The translations under genes were made by a program, and so were the position numbers. Positions 1 to 6,516 of a stretch of 8,987 nucleotides of DNA are shown here, one piece after another. Under the pieces are notes generated by a model. That model was not told where the DNA came from and made no database searches. It saw nothing but the letters and a program-made list of their open reading frames with translations. Within the stretch, counting starts at the first letter, position 1; every line of letters begins with the position of its first letter. This DNA is from Armatimonadota bacterium (GTDB taxonomy: Bacteria > Armatimonadota > Zipacnadia > Zipacnadales > VGFC01), in the NCBI GenBank assembly GCA_016869015.1, contig VGFB01000101.1, forward strand, positions 1 to 8,987, given 5' to 3'.

Positions 1-2
1 AT

Positions 3-212
3 CCCCGGCCCGCCATTGTGGACGCCCTCAAGCGTGGGGCCGACCTGCGCATGACCTACCTCGGCGGTTCGGCGAAGGGGGAGCGTGTCGTTCGCCCGAT
101 CCGGCTGGAACAGAGGGGCGGGCTACTGCTCGCCGCCTTCTGTCGGGAACGTGGGGCGCCACGCAGCTTCCGCCTCGACCGCATCGCTTCAGCCGAGATC
201 GCCCACGCGTGA
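3..212 (+). CDS. C-terminal part of a WYL-domain protein (5' end outside window)
   Basis: The frame is open from the left edge to a TGA at 210-212, giving 69 visible residues. The GTG at 18 is probably internal, because the frame continues upstream of it. The segment has the usual run of a WYL domain: a helix ending in 'RMTYLGG', then 'GERVVRPIRL', a hydrophobic strand 'GLLLAAFC', and the closing 'RSFRLDRI' motif. The strand that names the family reads LLL rather than WYL. WYL domains are ligand-sensing or regulatory modules, often C-terminal to a helix-turn-helix in transcription factors and also attached to some helicase or nuclease proteins. The N-terminal partner that would decide its role is not visible. 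The gene converges on the PPC-domain gene, with 37 bases between the two stops and no convincing terminator. Confidence 0.7.
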   Translation, partial: PRPAIVDALKRGADLRMTYLGGSAKGERVVRPIRLEQRGGLLLAAFCRERGAPRSFRLDRIASAEIAHA

Positions 213-249
213 TGGAACGGTGCCCGGCGCGCGGGTGAGCGAGCGGCCG

Positions 250-2565
250 TCAGGGACGCTCGACTTCGAAGGGGATGGCGGGGAGGACGCCGAGGGAGAC
301 ACGCTGGGCTCGAGCGCCCGGTTCTTGTGTCGAGGGGTCGCCCGCCACGTCGGTGAACGCCTCGACGATCAGGTTGGAGACATCGCCGGCGTGCGCGATG
401 TACGGGTCGGCCTTGAGGGTCAGCGTTACCCCGGTCGGCCCGACGACGGCCTCCTGCAGCACCAGGCCCCGGGGCGGGTCGCTGAGAGCGAAGCGCGTCT
501 CGGCCAGGGGCGTTTGGCGACGGTCGGGCAGCGTTGCGGGGGCTTCGACCAGCACCTGCGCCGTTCCCCCCAGCGGGATGCGCACCGGAGCCGGCCCGAT
601 CCTCGGGCGCGCGCCCGGCACCAGGGGCCGCCATACGGCAGGCACCGGCCGGGAGCCCGTCACCGCGGCCAGGAACTCCTCCTGCGCAACCAGGTGCCGA
701 TACAGGAACGCCTGCATCATGTCCTCTGCCGGAGTGACGGGGCGGAGAACCGGGGCGCCGTCAACCACGGCCTGGGCCTCAAACCGCAGCGTGATCGTCT
801 TGCGCGACAGGCCCCGCGGCGCCGTGAGCGTGGCCTCGACCGAGTCCTTGTCGGCGGGGATGCGCCACTGGCTCAGGGCCCAACCCTCGGGAGCGTTCGA
901 CAACGAGACGTCGATCTCCCCGGCAAGGCCGTCCCTCCGGACGGCGTGGAACGTCACCGTCGCGCCCCGCCCGGGGGCCAGGCTGACCGTCGAGGGGGTC
1001 ACCCGCACCGAGAAGTCGGGCCGGGGCGGCGCAACACGCAGACGGTAGGCGAACGCCTCGCCGCCCTGGTGCTGCGTGTCCGCGAGCACGAGCCGGTAGG
1101 TCCCGTCCCCGGGCAACCGGCCTCGCACGTACGAATCCGCCTGGTGCGTGATCAGGCCGGTCTCCGGGTCCGGGTGGTCGTCGTTCAGGGCCACCGGATT
1201 CCCTTCGGCGTCCAGCAGCCACAGGGCCGAGTCCAAGGGCGAGCCGAGGCGGCGGGCGAGAACCTCCGCCACGACCTCATCACCGGCCCGGCCCTCGAAG
1301 CGAAAGACGTCCACATCCCCCGGCTCGCCAATCCGGCCGTTCATGGTCAGGGGCGTCATGACGGGCTGAGCGGCTTCCGGTGAGTCGTTCGGCTCGGTCT
1401 CCAGCGCCTCCGGTAGATCGCCCACTGCATAGGGCACCTCAAGGCTCGGACCCGCTTGGCCGCCGAGGGAGACCGAGCGCAGCGGCGGCCCATCGCGCTC
1501 CGTCGGAAGGGTCAGGCGGTCGGTCGGCAGGTTCCACCCGGCGACGGAGACAGTCGTCTGTGCGCCCGCCGGTCCCCCGAGCGGGAAGACGTGGGTGATG
1601 AAGGGCAACTCCCCGGCGGAGAGCCGGTACACGAAGTCATCGCGGCCCCGGTAGATCGCGTCGCGCACCTCCAGTTCGTAGACCCCGTCCTCCGGCACTG
1701 CGTAGAGCAGCACCGGGTCCGGATCGAAGCGGTAGTCGTCCTCGTAGGCGACCTCCACTCCATGGGGGTCCCGGAGGGTCATCGTCGCCTGGAACCAGCC
1801 GGGCACGGCGTCCGCGAGGTACGGGATGAGGCGCCGGGCCTGTGTCCGGATCACGAGGCGCTGTCCCTCCCGGGCCCTCAGGCGGAACCGGTCCACGTCG
1901 CCGGGGGTGATCTGCCCGTTGATCACCACCGGGAGGTCGACGGCTCGCGGATCCGAGTCCTCAACGCCGGCGAGGTCGGCCTCGCGAACCTCCGGCAGCC
2001 CGCCCACCTCAAACCGCATCGGGTTGCTCAGCCCCAGAGGCGTGGCCAGCCGCAGCTCCCGCTCGCCGGGAGGAGCCTCGGGGTCGACGGTCACCTCGAC
2101 CTCGACCTGTTCCTCGATCTGGGCGTTTGGCTGCTTCTTCTCGTCGAAGAGCCTGGTGCGCAACTCGCGCAGCTCCGCCGGGCTTCGTCCGTCCATGTCC
2201 CTCAGCCAGGGGTGGTCCGGCAGCGGCGGCTCGGTGGCCTCCTCCGTCGCCACGGCCTCCATCACCCTCGCGCTCCAGCGGCGGCGCACGAGCTGGTACA
2301 GGAACCGACCGACATCCCCCAGCTCCCCATCGTCCAGGGGGCGGACATACTCCGCGACCGAGGCGCGCACGCCCTCGCCGGACACGTGGGCACCGTCCGC
2401 GTTCCGCAGGAACTGGCCGCCGACGGTGACCCGGAAGGTCGTGCCTTGGCAGCCGCCCGCCGGGTACACGTACCCGATGTGCGGCGCGCCCCCTTGGGCC
2501 CGGGCCCATCCGCCCGCGGCGCCGGCGATGAGCACGGCCGCCGCAAGCCCGCTCCAACGTCCCAT
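250..2565 (-). CDS. Secreted protein with two pre-peptidase C-terminal (PPC) domains
   Basis: The product is 771 residues. It starts with a Sec signal peptide (hydrophobic stretch about 6-20, likely cut after A-R-A at 23). The region at about 28-75 ('IGYVYPAGGCQGTTFRV') resembles the IPT/TIG-like beta domain that opens this family. PPC domain 1 is at about 212-315 (GDVDRFRL at 222-229) and a second TIG-like stretch at about 322-375. PPC domain 2 is at about 385-510, with the typical E-P-N-D at 391-394 and GDVDVFRF at 416-423. The remainder is beta-rich with no recognised domain. No peptidase or other catalytic motif is visible, so it is probably a structural or binding protein outside the cytoplasmic membrane. 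The ATG at 2565 is preceded by GAGGT at about 8 bases and lies only 15 bases after the DUF1501 stop, so it is the last gene of the operon. PPC-repeat proteins often sit beside DUF1501 and DUF1549 genes in planctomycete-type genomes. Their substrate is unknown. Confidence 0.85.
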   Translation of the reverse strand: MGRWSGLAAAVLIAGAAGGWARAQGGAPHIGYVYPAGGCQGTTFRVTVGGQFLRNADGAHVSGEGVRASVAEYVRPLDDGELGDVGRFLYQLVRRRWSARVMEAVATEEATEPPLPDHPWLRDMDGRSPAELRELRTRLFDEKKQPNAQIEEQVEVEVTVDPEAPPGERELRLATPLGLSNPMRFEVGGLPEVREADLAGVEDSDPRAVDLPVVINGQITPGDVDRFRLRAREGQRLVIRTQARRLIPYLADAVPGWFQATMTLRDPHGVEVAYEDDYRFDPDPVLLYAVPEDGVYELEVRDAIYRGRDDFVYRLSAGELPFITHVFPLGGPAGAQTTVSVAGWNLPTDRLTLPTERDGPPLRSVSLGGQAGPSLEVPYAVGDLPEALETEPNDSPEAAQPVMTPLTMNGRIGEPGDVDVFRFEGRAGDEVVAEVLARRLGSPLDSALWLLDAEGNPVALNDDHPDPETGLITHQADSYVRGRLPGDGTYRLVLADTQHQGGEAFAYRLRVAPPRPDFSVRVTPSTVSLAPGRGATVTFHAVRRDGLAGEIDVSLSNAPEGWALSQWRIPADKDSVEATLTAPRGLSRKTITLRFEAQAVVDGAPVLRPVTPAEDMMQAFLYRHLVAQEEFLAAVTGSRPVPAVWRPLVPGARPRIGPAPVRIPLGGTAQVLVEAPATLPDRRQTPLAETRFALSDPPRGLVLQEAVVGPTGVTLTLKADPYIAHAGDVSNLIVEAFTDVAGDPSTQEPGARAQRVSLGVLPAIPFEVERP

Positions 2566-2580
2566 GTCTGCGACCTCAGC

Positions 2581-3939
2581 CTACATGATCTCGGTAAGTC
2601 GACCCGAGCCCTTGACCCCGCCCGCCTCAGAGGCCATGACCGTGATGTCCATGCCGCGCGGGTTGGGCAGCGGGCCGTCAGGGTCGATCCCCAGCAGCTC
2701 GCAGATGCTCCCCAGTAGGTCCTGCGGCGAGATGGGGCGCTCAGCCGGCTCCTCGCCCTTCGCGTCCGAGGCGCCGACCACGTGGCCGCCCTTGAAGCCG
2801 CCGCCGGCCACCAGCGCCGAGAAGCACTGGCCGTAGTGGTGGCGTCCCCCGTTCCACGGCGCCTCCCAGGCCACGCGCGGCGTGCGGCCGAACTCGCCCG
2901 CACACCAGACGATGGTGCTGTCCAGCAGCCCGACCGCCGCGAGGTCCTCCAGTAGCGTCGCCAGGCCCGCGTCGAGCTGCGGCAGCTTCCAGGCCATCGT
3001 CTCGAAGTGCTCCTTGTGCGTGTCCCAGCCCCCGTGGTTGATGGTGACATACGGCACCCCGGCGGCCACGAGCCGGCGCGCCACCAGGCACGACTGGCCG
3101 AAGGTGTTCCGGCCGTAACGCTGGCGGAGGTCATCGTCCTCCTGGGAGAGGTCGAAGAGCTTGCCCGAATCGCCCAGAATCATGTCGTAGGCCTTCGCCT
3201 CGGTGGAGGCGAGCTTCACGGCCTGCGCATGGTCGGGCGGCAGGGCCGTCTTGAGGCTGTCCAGCGAGTGCAGGAGCTCGCGCCGGCTGCGCTGCCGATC
3301 GTCGCTGATGTTCCCCGCGACGACGCCTTCGACGATGAAGCGGTTCGCGTTCGGGTCACCGCCGGTCGCGAAGGGCTTGTAGCGCGGCCCCAGGAACCCG
3401 GCCTCATCGAAGCGGCCCTGGGGCTGGGTCAGCACCACGTACGGGGGGACGAGCCCCACGTAGCCGCCGTCGTGACCCTTGAAGCGCGAGACCAGCGCCC
3501 CGATGGAAGGGAACAGCAGCCGCCCGCCGGGCTCGTGTCCCGTCTGCAGGATGTAGGCCGCGGTCTCATGCCCGTTGTTCCCGTGGGTGACGCTGCGGAT
3601 CAGGGAGTACTTGTCCGCCTGCTGAGCGAGGCGCGGCAACAGCTGCCCGATGCGAATGCCGGCGACGTTCGTCTCGATCGGGTTGCTCAGCGGCCCGCAG
3701 TAGTCCCGCCCGGCCTCCGGCTTCGGGTCGAAGGTATCCAGGTGCGTCGGCCCACCCCACATCCAAACCTGGATGACGGCCTTCGCCTTCGTCGTGGCGG
3801 CAACCGCCGGCTTGGGGCGGCCGCCGAGCTGTGCCCCGGCCACGCCCCTCCCCGCCAGCGCTGCTCCGGCAGCCCCGAACAGGGCCGTCTTCAGCGCAGC
3901 CCTCCGGGTCACCCCACTCATCGCTTCCTGCTTGTCCAT
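2581..3939 (-). CDS. DUF1501 family protein, Tat-exported
   Basis: The product is 452 residues from the ATG at 3939, which has GGGGAGG five bases upstream. The frame is open further back to 4053, but that would overlap the preceding gene and bury the signal sequence. A twin-arginine signal is at residues 11-17 (TRRAALK), followed by an alanine-rich hydrophobic segment to about residue 36. The whole mature part is DUF1501 (Pfam PF07394). Family motifs visible are WGGPTHLDTFDPKP (61-74), THGNNGHETAAY (118-129), NHGGWDTH (301-308), AGEFGRTPR (347-355), GRHHYG (365-370) and GASD (389-392). The conserved Asp/His/Glu residues agree with the fold relationship proposed between this family and alkaline phosphatases/sulfatases, but no activity is established. 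It lies between the DUF1549/DUF1553 and PPC genes, and DUF1501 is typically encoded beside DUF1549/DUF1553. No truncation is seen. Confidence 0.92.
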   Translation of the reverse strand: MDKQEAMSGVTRRAALKTALFGAAGAALAGRGVAGAQLGGRPKPAVAATTKAKAVIQVWMWGGPTHLDTFDPKPEAGRDYCGPLSNPIETNVAGIRIGQLLPRLAQQADKYSLIRSVTHGNNGHETAAYILQTGHEPGGRLLFPSIGALVSRFKGHDGGYVGLVPPYVVLTQPQGRFDEAGFLGPRYKPFATGGDPNANRFIVEGVVAGNISDDRQRSRRELLHSLDSLKTALPPDHAQAVKLASTEAKAYDMILGDSGKLFDLSQEDDDLRQRYGRNTFGQSCLVARRLVAAGVPYVTINHGGWDTHKEHFETMAWKLPQLDAGLATLLEDLAAVGLLDSTIVWCAGEFGRTPRVAWEAPWNGGRHHYGQCFSALVAGGGFKGGHVVGASDAKGEEPAERPISPQDLLGSICELLGIDPDGPLPNPRGMDITVMASEAGGVKGSGRLTEIM

Positions 3940-3968
3940 GTCTGCCTCCCCACTGGTGGCGCTTCTCA

Positions 3969-3988
3969 GGGCTCGGAACCCGAGACCC
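3969..3988 (-). promoter_or_regulatory. Intercistronic hairpin between the DUF1553 and DUF1501 genes
   Basis: An inverted repeat starts 3 bases after the DUF1549/DUF1553 stop: GGGCTCGG, loop AAC, CCGAGACCC (five paired bases, a one-base bulge, then three more). No T-run follows on the minus strand, so a terminator is unlikely. It could protect the 3' end of the upstream message or reduce read-through. The downstream ribosome site (GGGGAGG before 3939) is outside the stem. The hairpin is seen directly and its role is a guess. Confidence 0.35.
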
Positions 3989-3991
3989 TCG

Positions 3992-5557
3992 TCAATGCCG
4001 ATAGAGGAACTCCATGGTATTGATGAGCGCCCACGCGAGGTCGGTGGCCGCATCCGCCGCCGTCAGCTCGGGCGTCCCGAAGTAGGCCTCCGCCGCCGCC
4101 TGCTCCGGGGGCGTTGGCTCGCGGGACAGCAGCGTCAGGTACACGTCGCGCACCAGCTGCGACCGGTCTCCCCGCGCCGCGATGGCGATCCGCCGGAGCC
4201 GAGGGCTGGCGGTGATCCGACGATGCACGTCCGTCGAGTTCAGCAGGAAGAGGCGCTGGGCGTCGGAGGGCTGGTTATTGCGCTCCGCTTCGAGCCCGGT
4301 GTCGCGCGGCGGGCGCCCGAACATCTCCAGGAACAGGCTGGTGATGCTCCCGTCCGCGAGCTCGATGGAGCGACGCTCCTCCGGGATGTAGGTGAAGGGC
4401 TCCGGGATGGGGCTGGCGTAGCTCTGGCCCGTACCGCCGACCCAGTCCAGGGCGTCAATGAGGACCTCGGCGTCCAACCGCCGTACAGGGTAGCACGCGA
4501 ACAGAGCTTCCGCCTCGGCCGTCGGGCTCTGTGGGATGGACGACTGCTGATAGGTGCGGGAGTTGAGGATCAGGCGGTAGAGGCGCTTCAGGTCGTAGTC
4601 CGCGCTCACCAGCTCGCGCTCCAGATAGGGGAGCAGCTCCGGGTTCGCCGGGGGGTTGTCCGGCCGGATGTCGTCCGGCTCGTGGACCACGCCTCGACCC
4701 ATCAGCCAGAACCATGCGCGGTTGGCGATGTTGCGCGCGAACCACGGGTTCCCCGGTCGGACCAGCCAGTCAGCGAAGGCCACGCGCGGATCCTCGCCGG
4801 CCGCAATCGTAGCCTGGGTCCCGTCGGGGAAGGTGACATCCAGCGGAGTCGTGGCGTCGAGGGAGAGGTAGACGATCTCTTCCTTCCACTCCTCCGTCTT
4901 CTTGTAGGCGACCCGCGAGAAGAACGCCGCGAGCGCGTCCCGCTCCTCGGCGGGCCAGCTCGCCACCCGGGTGCCCATGAAGGTCAGGGCGGCCACCTCG
5001 GCCAGCCCCTCGGGCTCCCGGCTCTGCGCGGCGCGGTAGAAGTTGGCCGGCGGCACGCGGAAGTTGCTTCCGCTGGAGGTCAGCAACTCGCGAGCGAACT
5101 GGTCGTAGGGGCGGTTACCGCGCACCTGTTCCCGAACCCAGCGGTGGTACGCCTGGACGGCGTTGGGCCAGAGGTTGCTGGGGAACTCGGCCTTCACCCG
5201 CAGCAGGTCACACCACTTGAGCGCCCAGTAGTCGGCGAACTCACGACGTGCCAGCAACGCCTCGATCACCGCGGCTCGCTTGTCGGGGTCGGGGTTCCCG
5301 ACGAAGGCCTCAACGTCGGAGGGTTCGGGCAGGGCGCCGATCACATCGAGGGTCACGCGGCGGAGGAAGACCTCGTCGGAGCACGGAAGAGCCGGTTGGA
5401 GCCCCTTCGCCTGCAGGAGCGCCAGCACCCGAGCGTCGATGCCGTTCTCCGGCGTCGACCACGCAGCGCTCTCAAAGGGGATGACCGGCTCAGCGCTTGC
5501 GGCCCACGCAACCGGAAGGGCCGCCAGCGCCACCGGCAGCAGCAGCGTCTGTCTCAC
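3992..5557 (-). CDS. Secreted DUF1549 (PSCyt2) / DUF1553 (PSD1) protein lacking CxxCH
   Basis: The product is 521 residues from the GTG at 5557, which has AGGTGA eight bases upstream. A GTG at 5569 is the alternative. The open frame runs back to 5926 but overlaps the divergent gene and has no signal there. A Sec signal peptide spans about 1-22 (LLLPVALAALPVAWAASA). DUF1549 covers about 38-220: VFLRRVTLDVIGALPEPSDVE, then a YWALKWCDLLR segment and YHRWVREQVRGNRPYDQFAREL. DUF1553 covers about 256-521: DPRVAFADWLV, NPWFARNIANRAWFWLMGRG and YDLKRLYRLILNSRTYQQSS. Many PSCyt2 domains carry CxxCH just before the 'W...LAAFF' segment. Here FMGTRVASWPAEERDALAAFF (193-213) passes straight through and no CxxCH occurs anywhere, so it should not bind haem c. 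It is shorter than relatives that add a cytochrome domain or a long linker. It is the first gene of the operon with DUF1501 and PPC genes. Function is unknown and an exported complex with DUF1501 is only inferred. Confidence 0.9.
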   Translation of the reverse strand: MRQTLLLPVALAALPVAWAASAEPVIPFESAAWSTPENGIDARVLALLQAKGLQPALPCSDEVFLRRVTLDVIGALPEPSDVEAFVGNPDPDKRAAVIEALLARREFADYWALKWCDLLRVKAEFPSNLWPNAVQAYHRWVREQVRGNRPYDQFARELLTSSGSNFRVPPANFYRAAQSREPEGLAEVAALTFMGTRVASWPAEERDALAAFFSRVAYKKTEEWKEEIVYLSLDATTPLDVTFPDGTQATIAAGEDPRVAFADWLVRPGNPWFARNIANRAWFWLMGRGVVHEPDDIRPDNPPANPELLPYLERELVSADYDLKRLYRLILNSRTYQQSSIPQSPTAEAEALFACYPVRRLDAEVLIDALDWVGGTGQSYASPIPEPFTYIPEERRSIELADGSITSLFLEMFGRPPRDTGLEAERNNQPSDAQRLFLLNSTDVHRRITASPRLRRIAIAARGDRSQLVRDVYLTLLSREPTPPEQAAAEAYFGTPELTAADAATDLAWALINTMEFLYRH

Positions 5558-5573
5558 TGAGGGTTTCACCTGC

Positions 5574-5643
5574 GGCCGGCGGTGCGCCAACCTCTCCTCT
5601 ACTAACACGCGGAGCAGAGAGAGGTTCACCCGCGCCGCCGGCC
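5574..5643. repeat. Imperfect inverted repeat (arms 27-28 bases) in the DUF1549 gene leader
   Basis: The left arm is 5574-5600 and the right arm 5616-5643, with a 15-base spacer. Both arms share a GGCCGGCGG block and an AACCTCTC block (right arm read in reverse complement). They differ by one substitution, a short changed segment of 2 versus 4 bases, and one indel. It lies in the presumed 5' untranslated region of the minus-strand operon, 17 bases upstream of the chosen GTG. It would form a strong RNA hairpin that sequesters an SD-like AGAGGAGAGG, while the AGGTGA used by the GTG at 5557 lies just outside. Operator or attenuator roles are possible. Confidence 0.45.
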
Positions 5644-5651
5644 GGCGGTCC

Positions 5652-5686
5652 GATTCCCCGTCCCGAGCGTTCTCAAGAGGGGAATC
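5652..5686. promoter_or_regulatory. Perfect 8-base inverted repeat GATTCCCC-N19-GGGGAATC between divergent genes
   Basis: GATTCCCC at 5652-5659 and GGGGAATC at 5679-5686 are exact reverse complements. Each strand therefore reads GGGGAATC pointing outward, one copy toward the DUF1549 operon and one toward the 248-residue secreted protein. The position, in the roughly 180-base gap between divergent genes, fits a dyad operator or a pair of outward-facing promoter elements. No convincing -10 box was found at the proper distance on either strand, so the promoters themselves are not assigned. Confidence 0.4.
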
Positions 5687-5737
5687 CGCACCCGCTGCGC
5701 GGCAGGCCGGTGCGACCCTTGACACGGGAGGGGAAGC

Positions 5738-6484
5738 ATGTTCAGAGGCCGGACGGGAACGGCGCTGGCGCTCGCCGTCGGAGCGTTGCTCCTGCAGACT
5801 GCCGGCGCCCCGGCACAGGGCGCGCTGACCGCGACCTTGGACGCGTCGGGGATAATCCGGCTCAGCCGCGGCGGCACCGCGCTGGCCGTGATCGAGCTCA
5901 ACGCCCACGGCCCGGACTGGAAACACGCCCCCCAGGCGGACGCCGCGGCGCGGGCCTCCGATCTGCCGGCGCCGGGCGGCAAGCAGTTCGTCGGCGCGCT
6001 GCCGATCCCCAACACCAACGGCGGCGCGCTGGAGTTCACCCAGACCGTCACCCCGATCCCGGAGGGCCTGCGCCTCGAGTACGACATCGCGGCCGGCGCC
6101 ACGATGCGGCTGAACGGGCTCCAGCTGTCGATCCTGCTGCCGGTAGACAGCTACGCGGGACAGGAGGTTGTCGTCTCGCGCTTCGATGCCGAGTCACAGA
6201 TCGTGGGGCTGCCCCAGGAGCCGCCCACGCAGGGCTTCCAACTCTGGTTCGGCGAGGGGGCGAAGATCGAGATCGCCAAGGGCGCCGAGGGCGCGGCGAC
6301 CGTCGAGCTTCGGGCCCCGACCGATGTGGTGATCCAGGACCTCCGGCAGTGGGAGCAGTCCGTCTTTGAGGTGCGGTTCCCCGCGATCATGGAGGAGCAG
6401 GGACGGGAGGTCACGCAAGACGACCGCTTCCACCTTGACCTCACCGTCGCCTTCCCGGAACCCGTGAAGCTGCAAGGGCCCTGA
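5738..6484 (+). CDS. Secreted protein of unknown function, beta-rich
   Basis: The product is 248 residues from the ATG at 5738, which has GGAGGGG about five bases upstream. The N-terminus is a clear Sec signal peptide (charged FRGR, hydrophobic ALALAVGALLLQ, likely cut near A-P-A-Q at 24-27). There is no lipobox cysteine. The mature part has alternating hydrophobic residues typical of beta strands, for example about 95-130 (LEFTQTVTPIPEGLRLEYDI) and 197-245. I recognise no domain or catalytic motif. A beta-sandwich fold resembling the carbohydrate-associated modules of secreted proteins is only a guess. It is divergent from the DUF1549/DUF1501/PPC operon and 32 bases upstream of the esterase gene on the same strand, so the two are probably co-transcribed. 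Confidence 0.75.
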   Translation: MFRGRTGTALALAVGALLLQTAGAPAQGALTATLDASGIIRLSRGGTALAVIELNAHGPDWKHAPQADAAARASDLPAPGGKQFVGALPIPNTNGGALEFTQTVTPIPEGLRLEYDIAAGATMRLNGLQLSILLPVDSYAGQEVVVSRFDAESQIVGLPQEPPTQGFQLWFGEGAKIEIAKGAEGAATVELRAPTDVVIQDLRQWEQSVFEVRFPAIMEEQGREVTQDDRFHLDLTVAFPEPVKLQGP

Positions 6485-6516
6485 CGCACCAGACGCTACC
6501 TGTGGGGGCGCCCTTC

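Noticed and set aside
223..235. CCCG-GCGCG-CGGG between the convergent WYL and PPC genes as a terminator
   Set aside because: A four-pair stem without a T-run is expected by chance in such GC-rich sequence.
1456..2718. Plus-strand open frame of 420 codons opposite the PPC-domain gene
   Set aside because: It is a shadow frame of a GC-rich gene. It crosses the junction between two real minus-strand genes and has no domain signal. The plus-strand frame at 85-1383 was rejected for the same reason.
3940..4053. N-terminal extension of the DUF1501 frame to 4053
   Set aside because: It overlaps the end of the upstream gene and places 38 residues before the twin-arginine signal. The ATG at 3939 has a strong GGGGAGG site.
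3773..5560. Long plus-strand open frame (595 codons) opposite the DUF1549 and DUF1501 genes
   Set aside because: It has no recognisable motif and is rich in Arg, Gly, Val and Pro, as expected of an antisense frame in GC-rich DNA. The minus strand encodes clear conserved families over the same bases.
5719..5724. TTGACA resembling a -35 box
   Set aside because: It ends 13 bases before the ATG at 5738, leaving no room for a -10 box and a start. It overlaps the ribosome-site region by chance.
5558..5926. N-terminal extension of the DUF1549/DUF1553 frame by up to 123 codons
   Set aside because: It would overlap the start and signal peptide of the divergent gene at 5738. It has low-complexity Arg/Ala content and would bury a clear signal peptide that has its own ribosome site.
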